Positions 1 to 5,784 are shown, counted from the first letter of the stretch. The stretch is DNA of 6,597 nt from Clostridia bacterium (GCA_019421925.1 JAHZEH010000107.1:238-6834); one strand, 5' to 3'. The notes: generated by a model from the sequence alone, not told the origin. A program made the numbers and translations.

Positions 1-315
1 TCCCCTGATCCTCGGAGCCCCCCTGTAGATGTAGTAGGTCTCAGCCCCCTCCACAGCCGGCCATTCCAGACGGATGCTGCCCTGTCCGGAATAGGCCCTG
101 GGGGTCTCAGGCTCCTTCAGAAGGCCCTCGGCGCTCTCCACCCTGGCGAAGGGATTGGGCGAGTCCACGGGCAGGAGGGAGTCCTCGGTCAGAATATACC
201 ATACGTCGTCCAACCCGGTCACATAGGCTCCGCTCTCCGCCGCGTAGCCGGGCAGGGCGGAGAAGAGCAGCGCCAGGCCGAGACTCAGCGCGCAGCGGCG
301 GATTGATTTTTTCAT
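1..315 (-). CDS. Secreted protein with fibronectin III-like segment (3' end cut by window edge)
   Basis: The frame is open from the ATG at 315 to the left edge, giving 105 residues with no stop, so the C-terminus lies outside the window. It starts MKKSIRRCALSLGLALLFSA, a typical Sec signal peptide with a basic n-region and a hydrophobic core; cleavage is likely after Ala25 or Ala26 (PGYA-AES). Residues 70-105 (PETPRAYSGQGSIRLEW, then PAVEGAETYYIYRG) read like the first strands of a fibronectin type III domain, in which a Trp is followed by a VEGAxxYxxYR strand. The start is supported by AGGAGA a few bases upstream. It lies 27 bases after the sortase stop, in the same direction, so the two are probably co-transcribed. 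A role in surface binding, or as a sortase-linked cell-wall protein, is inference: no sorting signal can be seen because the C-terminus is missing. Confidence 0.75.
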   Translation of the reverse strand, partial: MKKSIRRCALSLGLALLFSALPGYAAESGAYVTGLDDVWYILTEDSLLPVDSPNPFARVESAEGLLKEPETPRAYSGQGSIRLEWPAVEGAETYYIYRGAPRIRG

Positions 316-342
316 GGGTTCTCCTCTTCGGCAGGCCTGCGT

Positions 343-1131
343 TTAGCGGATGCGGCGCGCCTGCACAACGCCGCGGGCATTGGTCTCCTCATAGGTGCAG
401 GTACACAGCGTCAGAATCTGGTCCTGGGCGGTGAGCACGGTGTCCGTCGGATATTTCGCCAGGGACTGGAGCTCCTGCATATAGCTGAGGAACGTCTCGT
501 CTGACTTGAACTTGGTGCGGATGAAATAGATGTCCTCTGTGGCGATGAAGGAGGCGTAGACCTCATAGACCCGTTTCTCATCCCCAACCCAGAGGGTGAT
601 CTCCCGGCTGTTGTCGAAGAACTCGCGGATCCGGTAGTAGTTGGGCAGGTCGTGGAACATGGAGCCGTTCCTCATGTTGTGCCCATACAGGATGATATGG
701 CGGTCGTCCGCTTCCCGGCTGTTGCGGTAATCAAAGAAGATGGAGCCCGACTTGGAGGACTCCCTCTCGGGCGTGTGCTTGAGATAGTAGTCGTTGTCCT
801 CCCCGAGAACCACGGGGTAGTTGATCACCGTATTGGGCACCGTGATCCAGCCCACCACATCCCCGTTGACGCCGCGCAGGCGCAGATACTCGTCCCTGTC
901 GGGCATGTCCTCCAGCAGGGAGGGGTCAAAAACGTGGGGTGTGGCCGTGGGTTCAGGCGTCCCCGTAGGCTGGGGCGCAGCTGTGGGCTCCTCCTCCGGC
1001 TGGATGCTCACAACAGGTGAGTCCGGTTCCTCCGGCTCCGTCGTCTCGGGCTGCGCAGGGCTGCCGCTGCAGGCGCTCAGAAGCAACAGGCAGAAAGCCA
1101 GAGCCGCAGCGCCCCATCTCTTGTATCTCAT
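343..1131 (-). CDS. Class B sortase with lipoprotein signal peptide
   Basis: Sortases are membrane-bound cysteine transpeptidases that cut a sorting motif in exported proteins and join them to the cell wall. The 262-residue protein has a signal peptide with lipobox LSAC (lipid-modified Cys21), a Pro/Glu/Thr-rich linker (about 22-67) and a sortase domain (about 75-262). His151 in LYGHNM, Cys245 in TLCTC and Arg253 in NARGVVQARR form the expected catalytic triad. The YGHNM motif and the C-terminal RxVVxAR pattern place it in class B. The Cys-to-Arg spacing of 8 fits, as I recall, clostridial SrtB enzymes. Most class B sortases are held by an N-terminal membrane helix, so lipid anchoring is a variation. 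AGAAGGAGAA at 1141-1150, nine bases upstream, supports the start. The downstream secreted protein is a candidate partner. The target motif cannot be read from here. Confidence 0.92.
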   Translation of the reverse strand: MRYKRWGAAALAFCLLLLSACSGSPAQPETTEPEEPDSPVVSIQPEEEPTAAPQPTGTPEPTATPHVFDPSLLEDMPDRDEYLRLRGVNGDVVGWITVPNTVINYPVVLGEDNDYYLKHTPERESSKSGSIFFDYRNSREADDRHIILYGHNMRNGSMFHDLPNYYRIREFFDNSREITLWVGDEKRVYEVYASFIATEDIYFIRTKFKSDETFLSYMQELQSLAKYPTDTVLTAQDQILTLCTCTYEETNARGVVQARRIR

Positions 1132-1140
1132 GGCAGTACG

Positions 1141-1150
1141 TTCTCCTTCT
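1141..1150 (-). promoter_or_regulatory. Ribosome binding site of the sortase gene
   Basis: The minus strand reads AGAAGGAGAA nine bases before the ATG at 1131. This is a near-consensus Shine-Dalgarno sequence and fixes that start. Confidence 0.8.
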
Positions 1151-1172
1151 CAGCCGCAACCGGCCTGATCTC

Positions 1173-1202
1173 ATTATACAAAAAGGAAAGCGCTCCCCGC
1201 AA
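1173..1202 (-). promoter_or_regulatory. Putative promoter of the sortase operon
   Basis: A perfect -10 box TATAAT is at 1173-1178 on the minus strand. A weak -35 candidate TTGCGG is at 1197-1202, with an 18-base spacer. The -10 box is 42 bases before the sortase start, a normal leader length. The -35 half lies inside the terminator stem of the gene upstream, so the two signals share DNA. The -10 match is strong; the -35 match is poor. Confidence 0.55.
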
Positions 1203-1212
1203 CGGGGAGCGC
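1180..1212 (-). terminator. Rho-independent terminator of the DUF2075-like gene
   Basis: Bases 1190-1199 pair perfectly with 1203-1212 (a 10-bp GC-rich stem, GCGCTCCCCG on the plus strand) around a CAA loop. On the minus strand the stem is followed by TTTCCTTTTT. It lies 33 bases past the stop at 1246, as expected for an intrinsic terminator of that gene. No T-run follows on the plus strand, so it is read as one-directional. Confidence 0.82.
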
Positions 1213-1245
1213 CAACATTTACAGAATGTTCCAAAACGGGGGCGG

Positions 1246-2430
1246 CTAGAACGTGATGGGGATGCCGAACCGTCCAAGGGCCCTGTGGGCCGCGCCATCA
1301 TAGGTGGAGACCCGGACAAACACCACAAAGCCGTCCAGGGGCAGTTTCATGAGCGTGGCATAGGCCTCGTTGCGGGCGCCCCGGGCGAATCCGCCGGGGT
1401 TGAGAGAGTAGGTGCGGAAGCTGGTACCCATCTCCTCCAGCTCCTTCTTCTCCATCTCCTTGGAGAGCATACCCCTGCCCTTCCACTTGCCCGACCAGCG
1501 GATGTCGTCTCCCCAGCCCAGAATGGCGTAGTCCAGGGAGCGCCCCCCGGCCATATGCTCGGTGCAGGCTCTCTTGAAGGTGGTGCAGTAATCCGGGGAG
1601 GACGGGTCCTCAAAGTAGTTCCTCTGCCAGACGGCATCCTCCGGCGTGGGGATACGGATGGCCTTAGCCCCCCTGGGTGCGCCGTACTCCAGCATATTGC
1701 GCGACTCGCTGGAGACGATGAAGCCATAGGAGGCCTCCCGCCCCTCATAGCGGGCCCGGCAATAGGCCCTGGCGTGCTCCATGTCGGCCGTGGCGTACAC
1801 CCGGTAGCCCAGATTGGACAATTTGCCCAGGATCTCCGTGGAATCTCTCTGAAAGCCCTCAAAAAAGCGCTCGCTCCACAGGCTCTGAAGCGCGCCGATC
1901 CTCTCGCGCAGAAGCTCCATCCTGTCCTCGCAGGGCGCGGCCAGCCAGTCGGAAAGGCCGGCCTCCCCGCCCTCCTTGCAGTTGAGGGCCAGATAGCCGC
2001 CCAGCCTCTCCGGCGCAAAGATGTTGCCCATCCCGTTCCTGCCGGGATTTTGCCGATAGCCCAGGGGCATGACGCAGGAGAAGGTCTTGCGCCCGCGGGT
2101 CGGCGCATGGCACAGGGCCAGTGCGCGCGCCACGTCCACCATGCGGTCGCAGTAGCCGTAACGGGCGCTCTCAGCCGTCCCCTCCGGCAGCAGGTCCAGC
2201 GCCACCACCTTATTGCCCAGCAGCAGGACGCAAGGGGCTTTCAGACCTCCGAACAGCTCGACGCCAAAAGCGATGCCGCCCCCCTTGCGGACGGAGGCCT
2301 CCACCTGCCCAAGCTGCGCGCGGAGCAGACCCAGGTGCTCCGCCCATAGGGGAGCCTTGGCGTGCAGCGCGCCCTCGCACTGTCCGTCCCTCAAAAAATC
2401 GGCAATGGTGCCGGCCCAGATATATTGCAT
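1246..2430 (-). CDS. Degenerate DUF2075 (Schlafen-type helicase)-like protein lacking the ATPase motor
   Basis: This 394-residue cytoplasmic protein has no signal peptide or membrane segment. Compared from memory with DUF2075 proteins (usually about 600 residues: N-terminal nuclease-like region, then an SF1-type helicase), both ends align. Residues 208-250 (GYRVYATADMEHARAYC, then YGFIVSSESR) match the xTRDLxxArxYLR / YGLxASSxAR segment. Residues 271-312 (NYFEDPSSPDYC, then SLDYAILGWGDDIRW) match the WYNDPPxSP and TEFxxQGLELD...WGDD segments. Residues 353-372 (RNEAYATLMKLPLDGFVVFV) match LNAYRVLLTRGRDGMVIFVP. There is no Walker A or Walker B, about 200 central residues are missing, and the motif VI arginines are replaced by Leu363 and Leu365. 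It is therefore probably not an ATPase. GAGGGTGG before the ATG at 2430 supports the start. It stands alone, with its own promoter and terminator. The family link is recalled, not searched; the biological role is unknown. Confidence 0.65.
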   Translation of the reverse strand: MQYIWAGTIADFLRDGQCEGALHAKAPLWAEHLGLLRAQLGQVEASVRKGGGIAFGVELFGGLKAPCVLLLGNKVVALDLLPEGTAESARYGYCDRMVDVARALALCHAPTRGRKTFSCVMPLGYRQNPGRNGMGNIFAPERLGGYLALNCKEGGEAGLSDWLAAPCEDRMELLRERIGALQSLWSERFFEGFQRDSTEILGKLSNLGYRVYATADMEHARAYCRARYEGREASYGFIVSSESRNMLEYGAPRGAKAIRIPTPEDAVWQRNYFEDPSSPDYCTTFKRACTEHMAGGRSLDYAILGWGDDIRWSGKWKGRGMLSKEMEKKELEEMGTSFRTYSLNPGGFARGARNEAYATLMKLPLDGFVVFVRVSTYDGAAHRALGRFGIPITF

Positions 2431-2470
2431 GGTTCCACCCTCTTATGTTTTCAATCGCGCCTCAAACGCC

Positions 2471-2485
2471 GTGTTATTATAACAC
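2471..2485. promoter_or_regulatory. Perfect 15-bp palindrome, operator-like
   Basis: GTGTTAT-T-ATAACAC is a perfect inverted repeat with a single central base at 2478. It contains the -10 box of the DUF2075-like gene, where a dimeric repressor would block RNA polymerase. No candidate repressor is encoded next to it. Operator function is inferred from symmetry and position. Confidence 0.45.
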
Positions 2486-2504
2486 AGGCCGCCCCTCCCT
2501 GCAA
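2476..2504 (-). promoter_or_regulatory. Putative promoter of the DUF2075-like gene
   Basis: TATAAT lies at 2476-2481 on the minus strand, 45 bases before the ATG at 2430. A weak -35 candidate TTGCAG is at 2499-2504 with a 17-base spacer. The -10 box lies within the palindrome at 2471-2485, and the -35 lies at the foot of the GC-rich stem at 2487-2535. Confidence 0.55.
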
Positions 2505-2535
2505 AGTTCCTTTTCCCAAAAGGCAGGGCGCGGCC
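2487..2535 (-). terminator. GC-rich stem structure, possible terminator of the reductase gene
   Basis: GGCCGC at 2487-2492 pairs with 2530-2535, and CCCTGC at 2497-2502 pairs with 2523-2528. Within the loop, CCTTTT at 2509-2514 can pair with AAAAGG at 2518-2523, competing for one base. It lies 54 bases past the reductase stop. No clean T-run follows on the minus strand (TGTGTTATAA), so termination is uncertain. It is the only strong structure in the gap 2431-2588. Confidence 0.35.
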
Positions 2536-2588
2536 CCCCCCTCCCCGGAACAGCCGCGCCCACTCTCTGTTCTGATATACCGCAGGAA

Positions 2589-4481
2589 TTATGGAACCAT
2601 CGCCCCGAGGGCCTCCCGCGCCGCAATCGCGCCGGTATACACCGCGCATCCAACCGCGCAGCCGGACGCCACGTATTCCTGCACAAAGAGGTTGCCGAAT
2701 ACCACCTCGCCGCTGCCGTACAGGTTGGGGATGGCTTCGCCCGCGCTGTTCAAAATCTCGCACTTCTCATTGACCTTCAGGCTGGACATGGTGCCCAGCG
2801 TGCTCACCCCCACCTTCATCGCATAGAAGGGGGCGGTCCGGATGGGGGTCATCTGGGCGGCCTGTTGGCCGAACAGCGTATCCCCGCCCGCTTCGTAGTC
2901 GGCGTTGTACTGTTCAGTTGTCGCAGTGAGCGCCGCGCCGTCCACGCCTATCAGCGCGGCCAGTTTCTCCAGGGAATCGGCCTTGTATGCCTCCCCTGCG
3001 GCCACAGCGTCCTCCAGCACGGATACGCGGGCATGTTCCGCGTCCGCGATTCCGTAGACCTCGCCGCCGTCCTGCTCCAGGATGCGGAAGCCGACCTGAT
3101 AGTAATAGCCCTTCTCATTGGTGAAGCGCTGGGCGCTGTTGTTCACCCACATGGAGAATCCCGTGGCCGCCATGCTGCCGAAAGGCGTGTGGAAGCCATA
3201 GGGCGCGCGGTAGCCGGGGTAGGCTATAAAGCCGTAGCCGGTCTGGGCAACATCCAGGCCCTCCGTCAGGGCAAAATAGTCTCCCGTGTCCCCGGCGCAG
3301 GCAAAGTTAAAGACCGTGTCAATGTTGGGCACGTCGCTGTTGAGCTCCCGGAAAAGGGCGGTATTGGCGGACAGGCCGCCGCAGGCCAGGATGACCTTTT
3401 TCGCCTTGACCGTATAGGTCCGGTCCGGCCCCTGCACCACAACGCCCTCCACTGCGCCGCCGTTTACCACCAGCTCCACCACTTCGGAGTTGGTGCGGAT
3501 CTCGGCGAATTGGGAAGCATGCTCTGTAAACCAGTCCCCCCAGACCGTCATTGCCGCCTCAGGGTCCTGGATGTTTCCCTTCTTCTCATTGACGAAACCG
3601 GCGATACCCCTGCCCTCCGCCCAGGTGGCGGTGGCAAACCACATGACCGGCCGCAGGGGAATTTCCTGCTCAATCAGATAGGAGAGGAATTCCGTGGACA
3701 TATCGCCGATCTCCGCCACCAGTTCCTCGTTGATGGCCATGCCCTCGGGCATGCGGTCCTGCTGGCTGGCGCGCAGCTTGAAGAAGTCCACGAATTCCTC
3801 CGTGGAATAATCCACGTTCTCCTCCATCCCGTTCCAGGCCGTGCCGCCGCCCACAATCATGGAGCCGCTCAGCGCGCCCGACCCGCCCGTATAGGCCAGC
3901 TTCTCCAGCACCAGCACAGAGGCGCCCGTATTCAGCCTGCCCGCCTCGATGGCCGCGCCCAGTCCGGCCGACCCCGCGCCGACGATCACCAGGTCAAACT
4001 CCTCCGTCTCCCCCTGGACCGGCTCCGCCGCCTCAGGGGCTTCCGTCCAGCGCGCAATATCAATCCCGGCATCCGTCAGGACGTTTTTTGCCGCGTTCAA
4101 AATGCCATAAGAGGTCATAGTTGCCCCCGCCACGGTATCCACCGCAAGGGACTGGGTCTCCACGATGCGCTGCGGCAGCGCCTCCACCGCGGCCTGTGCA
4201 ATGCGCCTGGTATCGCTCTGCTCCTTCACCGAAACACTGGAAATCCCGTTCCCATCCAGCGTCACCTCCACGGTCACGTCCCCATACATCCCGGGGGCGC
4301 TACCCGTGTACGTCCCTGCCGGGAGGCTCTCCGCCTGGGGTTCTGCGGGCGGGGTCTGCACCGCGGGGGAGGCCGCCGCCGGCGCCCCGGCATTCGGGTT
4401 CCCAGCCTCCGCCGCGCATCCGCAGACGGACAGGGCCAGCGCCAGGGACAGCAGCCCCGCAAGAATCCTCTTCACGTTCAT
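2589..4481 (-). CDS. Lipid-anchored flavinylated FAD-dependent reductase (fumarate/urocanate reductase superfamily)
   Basis: This 630-residue protein probably reduces a small organic molecule outside the membrane, taking electrons through covalently bound FMN. It has a lipoprotein signal with lipobox VCGC (Cys22), an Ala/Pro-rich linker (23-55) and an FMN_bind domain (about 57-137) with DTVAGAT, whose Thr121 is the expected ApbE attachment site. A FAD_binding_2 domain follows (160-630), with FAD-binding GAGSAG at 168-173, QRFTNE near 451-456 and LYGSGEV near 587-593. This order matches exported flavinylated reductases of Gram-positive gut bacteria. Fumarate reductases have HTMGG and HGxNRLGG near the C-terminus; this protein has GTMSS (563-567) and FGNLFVQEYVASG, and no Arg follows NE at 455-456. 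The dicarboxylate-binding and proton-donor residues therefore appear absent, and the substrate is unknown. A second ATG 12 bases upstream (4493) is possible, but GGAGGAGA precedes 4481 best. Confidence 0.88.
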   Translation of the reverse strand: MNVKRILAGLLSLALALSVCGCAAEAGNPNAGAPAAASPAVQTPPAEPQAESLPAGTYTGSAPGMYGDVTVEVTLDGNGISSVSVKEQSDTRRIAQAAVEALPQRIVETQSLAVDTVAGATMTSYGILNAAKNVLTDAGIDIARWTEAPEAAEPVQGETEEFDLVIVGAGSAGLGAAIEAGRLNTGASVLVLEKLAYTGGSGALSGSMIVGGGTAWNGMEENVDYSTEEFVDFFKLRASQQDRMPEGMAINEELVAEIGDMSTEFLSYLIEQEIPLRPVMWFATATWAEGRGIAGFVNEKKGNIQDPEAAMTVWGDWFTEHASQFAEIRTNSEVVELVVNGGAVEGVVVQGPDRTYTVKAKKVILACGGLSANTALFRELNSDVPNIDTVFNFACAGDTGDYFALTEGLDVAQTGYGFIAYPGYRAPYGFHTPFGSMAATGFSMWVNNSAQRFTNEKGYYYQVGFRILEQDGGEVYGIADAEHARVSVLEDAVAAGEAYKADSLEKLAALIGVDGAALTATTEQYNADYEAGGDTLFGQQAAQMTPIRTAPFYAMKVGVSTLGTMSSLKVNEKCEILNSAGEAIPNLYGSGEVVFGNLFVQEYVASGCAVGCAVYTGAIAAREALGAMVP

Positions 4482-4483
4482 GT

Positions 4484-4491
4484 TCTCCTCC
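4484..4491 (-). promoter_or_regulatory. Ribosome binding site deciding the reductase start
   Basis: The minus strand reads GGAGGAGA just before the ATG at 4481. An in-frame ATG at 4493 overlaps this site and has only AAAAGAATGC before it. The start at 4481 is therefore preferred and shortens the protein by four residues (MEEN) to MNVKRILAG, a standard lipoprotein signal start. Confidence 0.75.
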
Positions 4492-4511
4492 ATGCATTCT
4501 TTTCAAAAGTA

Positions 4512-4535
4512 TGCGGACCCTCCTGGAGTTCCGCA
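4512..4535. repeat. Inverted repeat in the reductase leader
   Basis: TGCGGA at 4512-4517 and TCCGCA at 4530-4535 are exact inverted halves separated by 12 bases. They lie between the -10 box at 4546-4551 and the ribosome binding site, so they would form a stem-loop at the 5' end of the mRNA or a dyad protein site. Six bases per arm in GC-rich DNA is weak evidence. Confidence 0.4.
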
Positions 4536-4545
4536 CCTGCGTTTT

Positions 4546-4573
4546 ATTATACATCACACAAATGCTGTGAAAA
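4546..4573 (-). promoter_or_regulatory. Putative promoter of the reductase gene
   Basis: TATAAT at 4546-4551 and TTTTCA at 4568-4573 on the minus strand (four of six consensus -35 bases) are separated by 16 bases. The -10 box is 65 bases before the ATG at 4481. The promoter lies past the LysR terminator, so the reductase can be transcribed independently of lysR. Confidence 0.6.
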
Positions 4574-4590
4574 AATGATACCTGTGCATC

Positions 4591-4642
4591 AGAAAAAGGG
4601 CCGCCATGCGGAAAATGGCATGCATTTTCCGCATGGCGGCCC
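4591..4642 (-). terminator. Rho-independent terminator of the LysR gene
   Basis: Bases 4598-4617 pair without mismatch with 4623-4642, a 20-bp stem around a GCATG loop. On the minus strand it is followed by TTTTTCTG. It begins 19 bases past the LysR stop. The stem is unusually long and perfect. The plus strand lacks a T-tract directly after it. Confidence 0.88.
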
Positions 4643-4660
4643 CGGTCTTTCCTCAAATTA

Positions 4661-5560
4661 TCAAGGCCCTCTCTGCATGCCGGCGCTTTGCAGATATTCC
4701 ATCATCTCATACCAGAAAATGGACGCGCAGGAGTTGGACCGGCCCGGAATATAGGCCGCCCCATAGTATGCGTCAAGGGCCAGACCATCGATGGGCACAA
4801 TGCCGATGCCCTCTCCCCCCATGTGGGCAATCTCGTCCATCAAAAATCCCACGCCCTGCCCGGCGGCCACAGAGAGCAGCACATCATAGGGCGAATTCTT
4901 GGTCTCCGTCACCTTGGGAACAAACCCCTGGCCTGCACAGGCGCTCTGGATCGCATCATAGACAACCGGCGCGGAGCTCCGCCTCCACCAAATGATGGGC
5001 TCCTCTCTGCTGACGCTCTCCCGCCCGGACAGGGGGTGGCTTTTATGCAGCGCGGCGCACATCCTCAGCGGCATCAGCGGCTGGGTGACCACATCGCTCA
5101 ACGCCTCCGCTTCATTGGTGATGGTGAAGACGATGTCCGCCTCCCCCCAGCTCAGCGCCTCCACGAGGAGCGCGAATTTGTCCTGATACAGGCTGATTCT
5201 GATATTGGGGTGCTTTCTGCCCATCTTGGTGATCAGCTCGGTCAGCACGGGCATATCAAAAAAGCCATAGTGTCCAATCCGGAGCGATCCCTCCACGTTT
5301 CTCTGCAGCCTCTGCAGCTTACCGGGCAGGCGGTCGGTCAGGGCCAGTATCTTTTCCGCTTCCTCCACCAGAACCTCCCCCGCATCCGTAAGCGTGAGGG
5401 CGGCTCCCGTCCGGTCAAACACCGTCACCCCCAGATCGGCCTCCAATTTTGCAATCCTCCGGCTGGCCGTAGACTGGGTCATATAGAGCAATTGCGAAGC
5501 CCTCGTAAAACTCAAGGTCGACGCGGCAACAACAAAGCAGCGCAGGCTCTCCACATCCAT
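4661..5560 (-). CDS. LysR-family transcriptional regulator
   Basis: The 299-residue length is typical of the family. Residues 1-60 form the winged helix-turn-helix DNA-binding domain: MDVESLRCFVVAA is followed by SFTRASQLLYMTQSTASRRI, with recognition helix near 29-40, and by FDRTGAALTLTDAGE. A linker helix (about 60-88) leads to a substrate-binding-like effector domain (about 92-290) beginning GSLRIGHYGF. Such proteins bind DNA as tetramers and respond to a small-molecule effector, often acting on a neighbouring or divergent gene and on their own promoter. Here the divergent gene is metA and the next gene in the same direction is the reductase, so the target is ambiguous. GGGGGGAG about ten bases upstream serves the ATG at 5560. 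The effector cannot be inferred from the sequence. Confidence 0.94.
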   Translation of the reverse strand: MDVESLRCFVVAASTLSFTRASQLLYMTQSTASRRIAKLEADLGVTVFDRTGAALTLTDAGEVLVEEAEKILALTDRLPGKLQRLQRNVEGSLRIGHYGFFDMPVLTELITKMGRKHPNIRISLYQDKFALLVEALSWGEADIVFTITNEAEALSDVVTQPLMPLRMCAALHKSHPLSGRESVSREEPIIWWRRSSAPVVYDAIQSACAGQGFVPKVTETKNSPYDVLLSVAAGQGVGFLMDEIAHMGGEGIGIVPIDGLALDAYYGAAYIPGRSNSCASIFWYEMMEYLQSAGMQRGP

Positions 5561-5605
5561 TTTTGATACGCTCCCCCCTCCGTGACTTTCGCACTTCTTC
5601 TTCAG

Positions 5606-5632
5606 TTTTTAGCCTATCAGCATGCTTAAAAA
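5606..5632. repeat. AT-rich inverted repeat in the LysR promoter
   Basis: TTTTTA at 5606-5611 and TAAAAA at 5627-5632 are inverted halves around a 15-base spacer holding the 8-bp palindrome AGCATGCT (5619-5626). The element spans the LysR -10 box and -35/-10 spacer, where an autoregulatory LysR site would be plausible. AT-rich arms arise easily by chance. Confidence 0.3.
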
Positions 5633-5639
5633 GTGTCAA
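5611..5639 (-). promoter_or_regulatory. Putative promoter of the LysR gene
   Basis: A perfect -35 TTGACA is at 5634-5639 on the minus strand. With a 17-base spacer, the -10 is TAGGCT at 5611-5616, preceded by TGA (an extended -10 motif). It leaves a leader of about 45 bases before the ATG at 5560. Confidence 0.6.
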
Positions 5640-5692
5640 TTCCCCAGTTCCGTCCGCCATCCCGGAAAAATTCAGACGATTCCCCATTCCTC

Positions 5693-5722
5693 TTGACGAA
5701 CCCCCGCCTCATCCCATACAAT
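5693..5722 (+). promoter_or_regulatory. Putative promoter of metA
   Basis: TTGACG at 5693-5698 and TACAAT at 5717-5722, each one base from consensus, are separated by 18 bases. The start of transcription would fall near 5730, giving a leader of about 60 bases. The -35 boxes of metA and LysR lie back to back about 53 bases apart, leaving room for a shared regulator. Confidence 0.7.
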
Positions 5723-5755
5723 AACAATAAATTTGCAGATGAAATTTGGAGAAAT

Positions 5756-5775
5756 GCGCCGCATGGACGCGGCGC
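5756..5775 (+). promoter_or_regulatory. Leader hairpin just before the metA ribosome binding site
   Basis: GCGCCGC at 5756-5762 pairs perfectly with GCGGCGC at 5769-5775 around a six-base loop. The stem ends two bases before AAGGAGG at 5778-5784, so it could affect ribosome access. No T-tract follows, so it is not a terminator. The leader is too short for a SAM-I riboswitch or T-box. Confidence 0.5.
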
Positions 5776-5777
5776 CC

Positions 5778-5784
5778 AAGGAGG
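5778..5784 (+). promoter_or_regulatory. Ribosome binding site deciding the metA start
   Basis: AAGGAGG lies five bases before the ATG at 5790. In-frame ATG codons at 5739, 5754 and 5763 are also open but lack this site. The start at 5790 gives the family-typical N-terminus MPVKIPNALPA and puts Glu111, Cys142, His235 and Glu237 at the family's reference numbers. Confidence 0.85.

Noticed and set aside
1285..2349. 354-codon plus-strand frame
   Set aside because: It is antisense to the DUF2075-like gene, with low-complexity composition and no ribosome binding site. The minus-strand frame has the family motifs.
4598..4642. Long perfect inverted repeat as a mobile-element end
   Set aside because: The two arms are separated by only five bases and followed by a T-tract at the end of a gene, which fits a terminator. 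No transposase or target duplication is present.
2121..4754. Very long open frame on the plus strand (877 codons)
   Set aside because: It is antisense to the reductase and part of the DUF2075-like gene, crosses their intergenic region and promoter, and its translation is rich in Arg, Pro, His and Gly without recognisable motifs. It is a shadow of GC-rich coding on the other strand.
4688..5566. 292-codon plus-strand frame
   Set aside because: It is exactly antisense to the LysR regulator, whose family motifs are clear.
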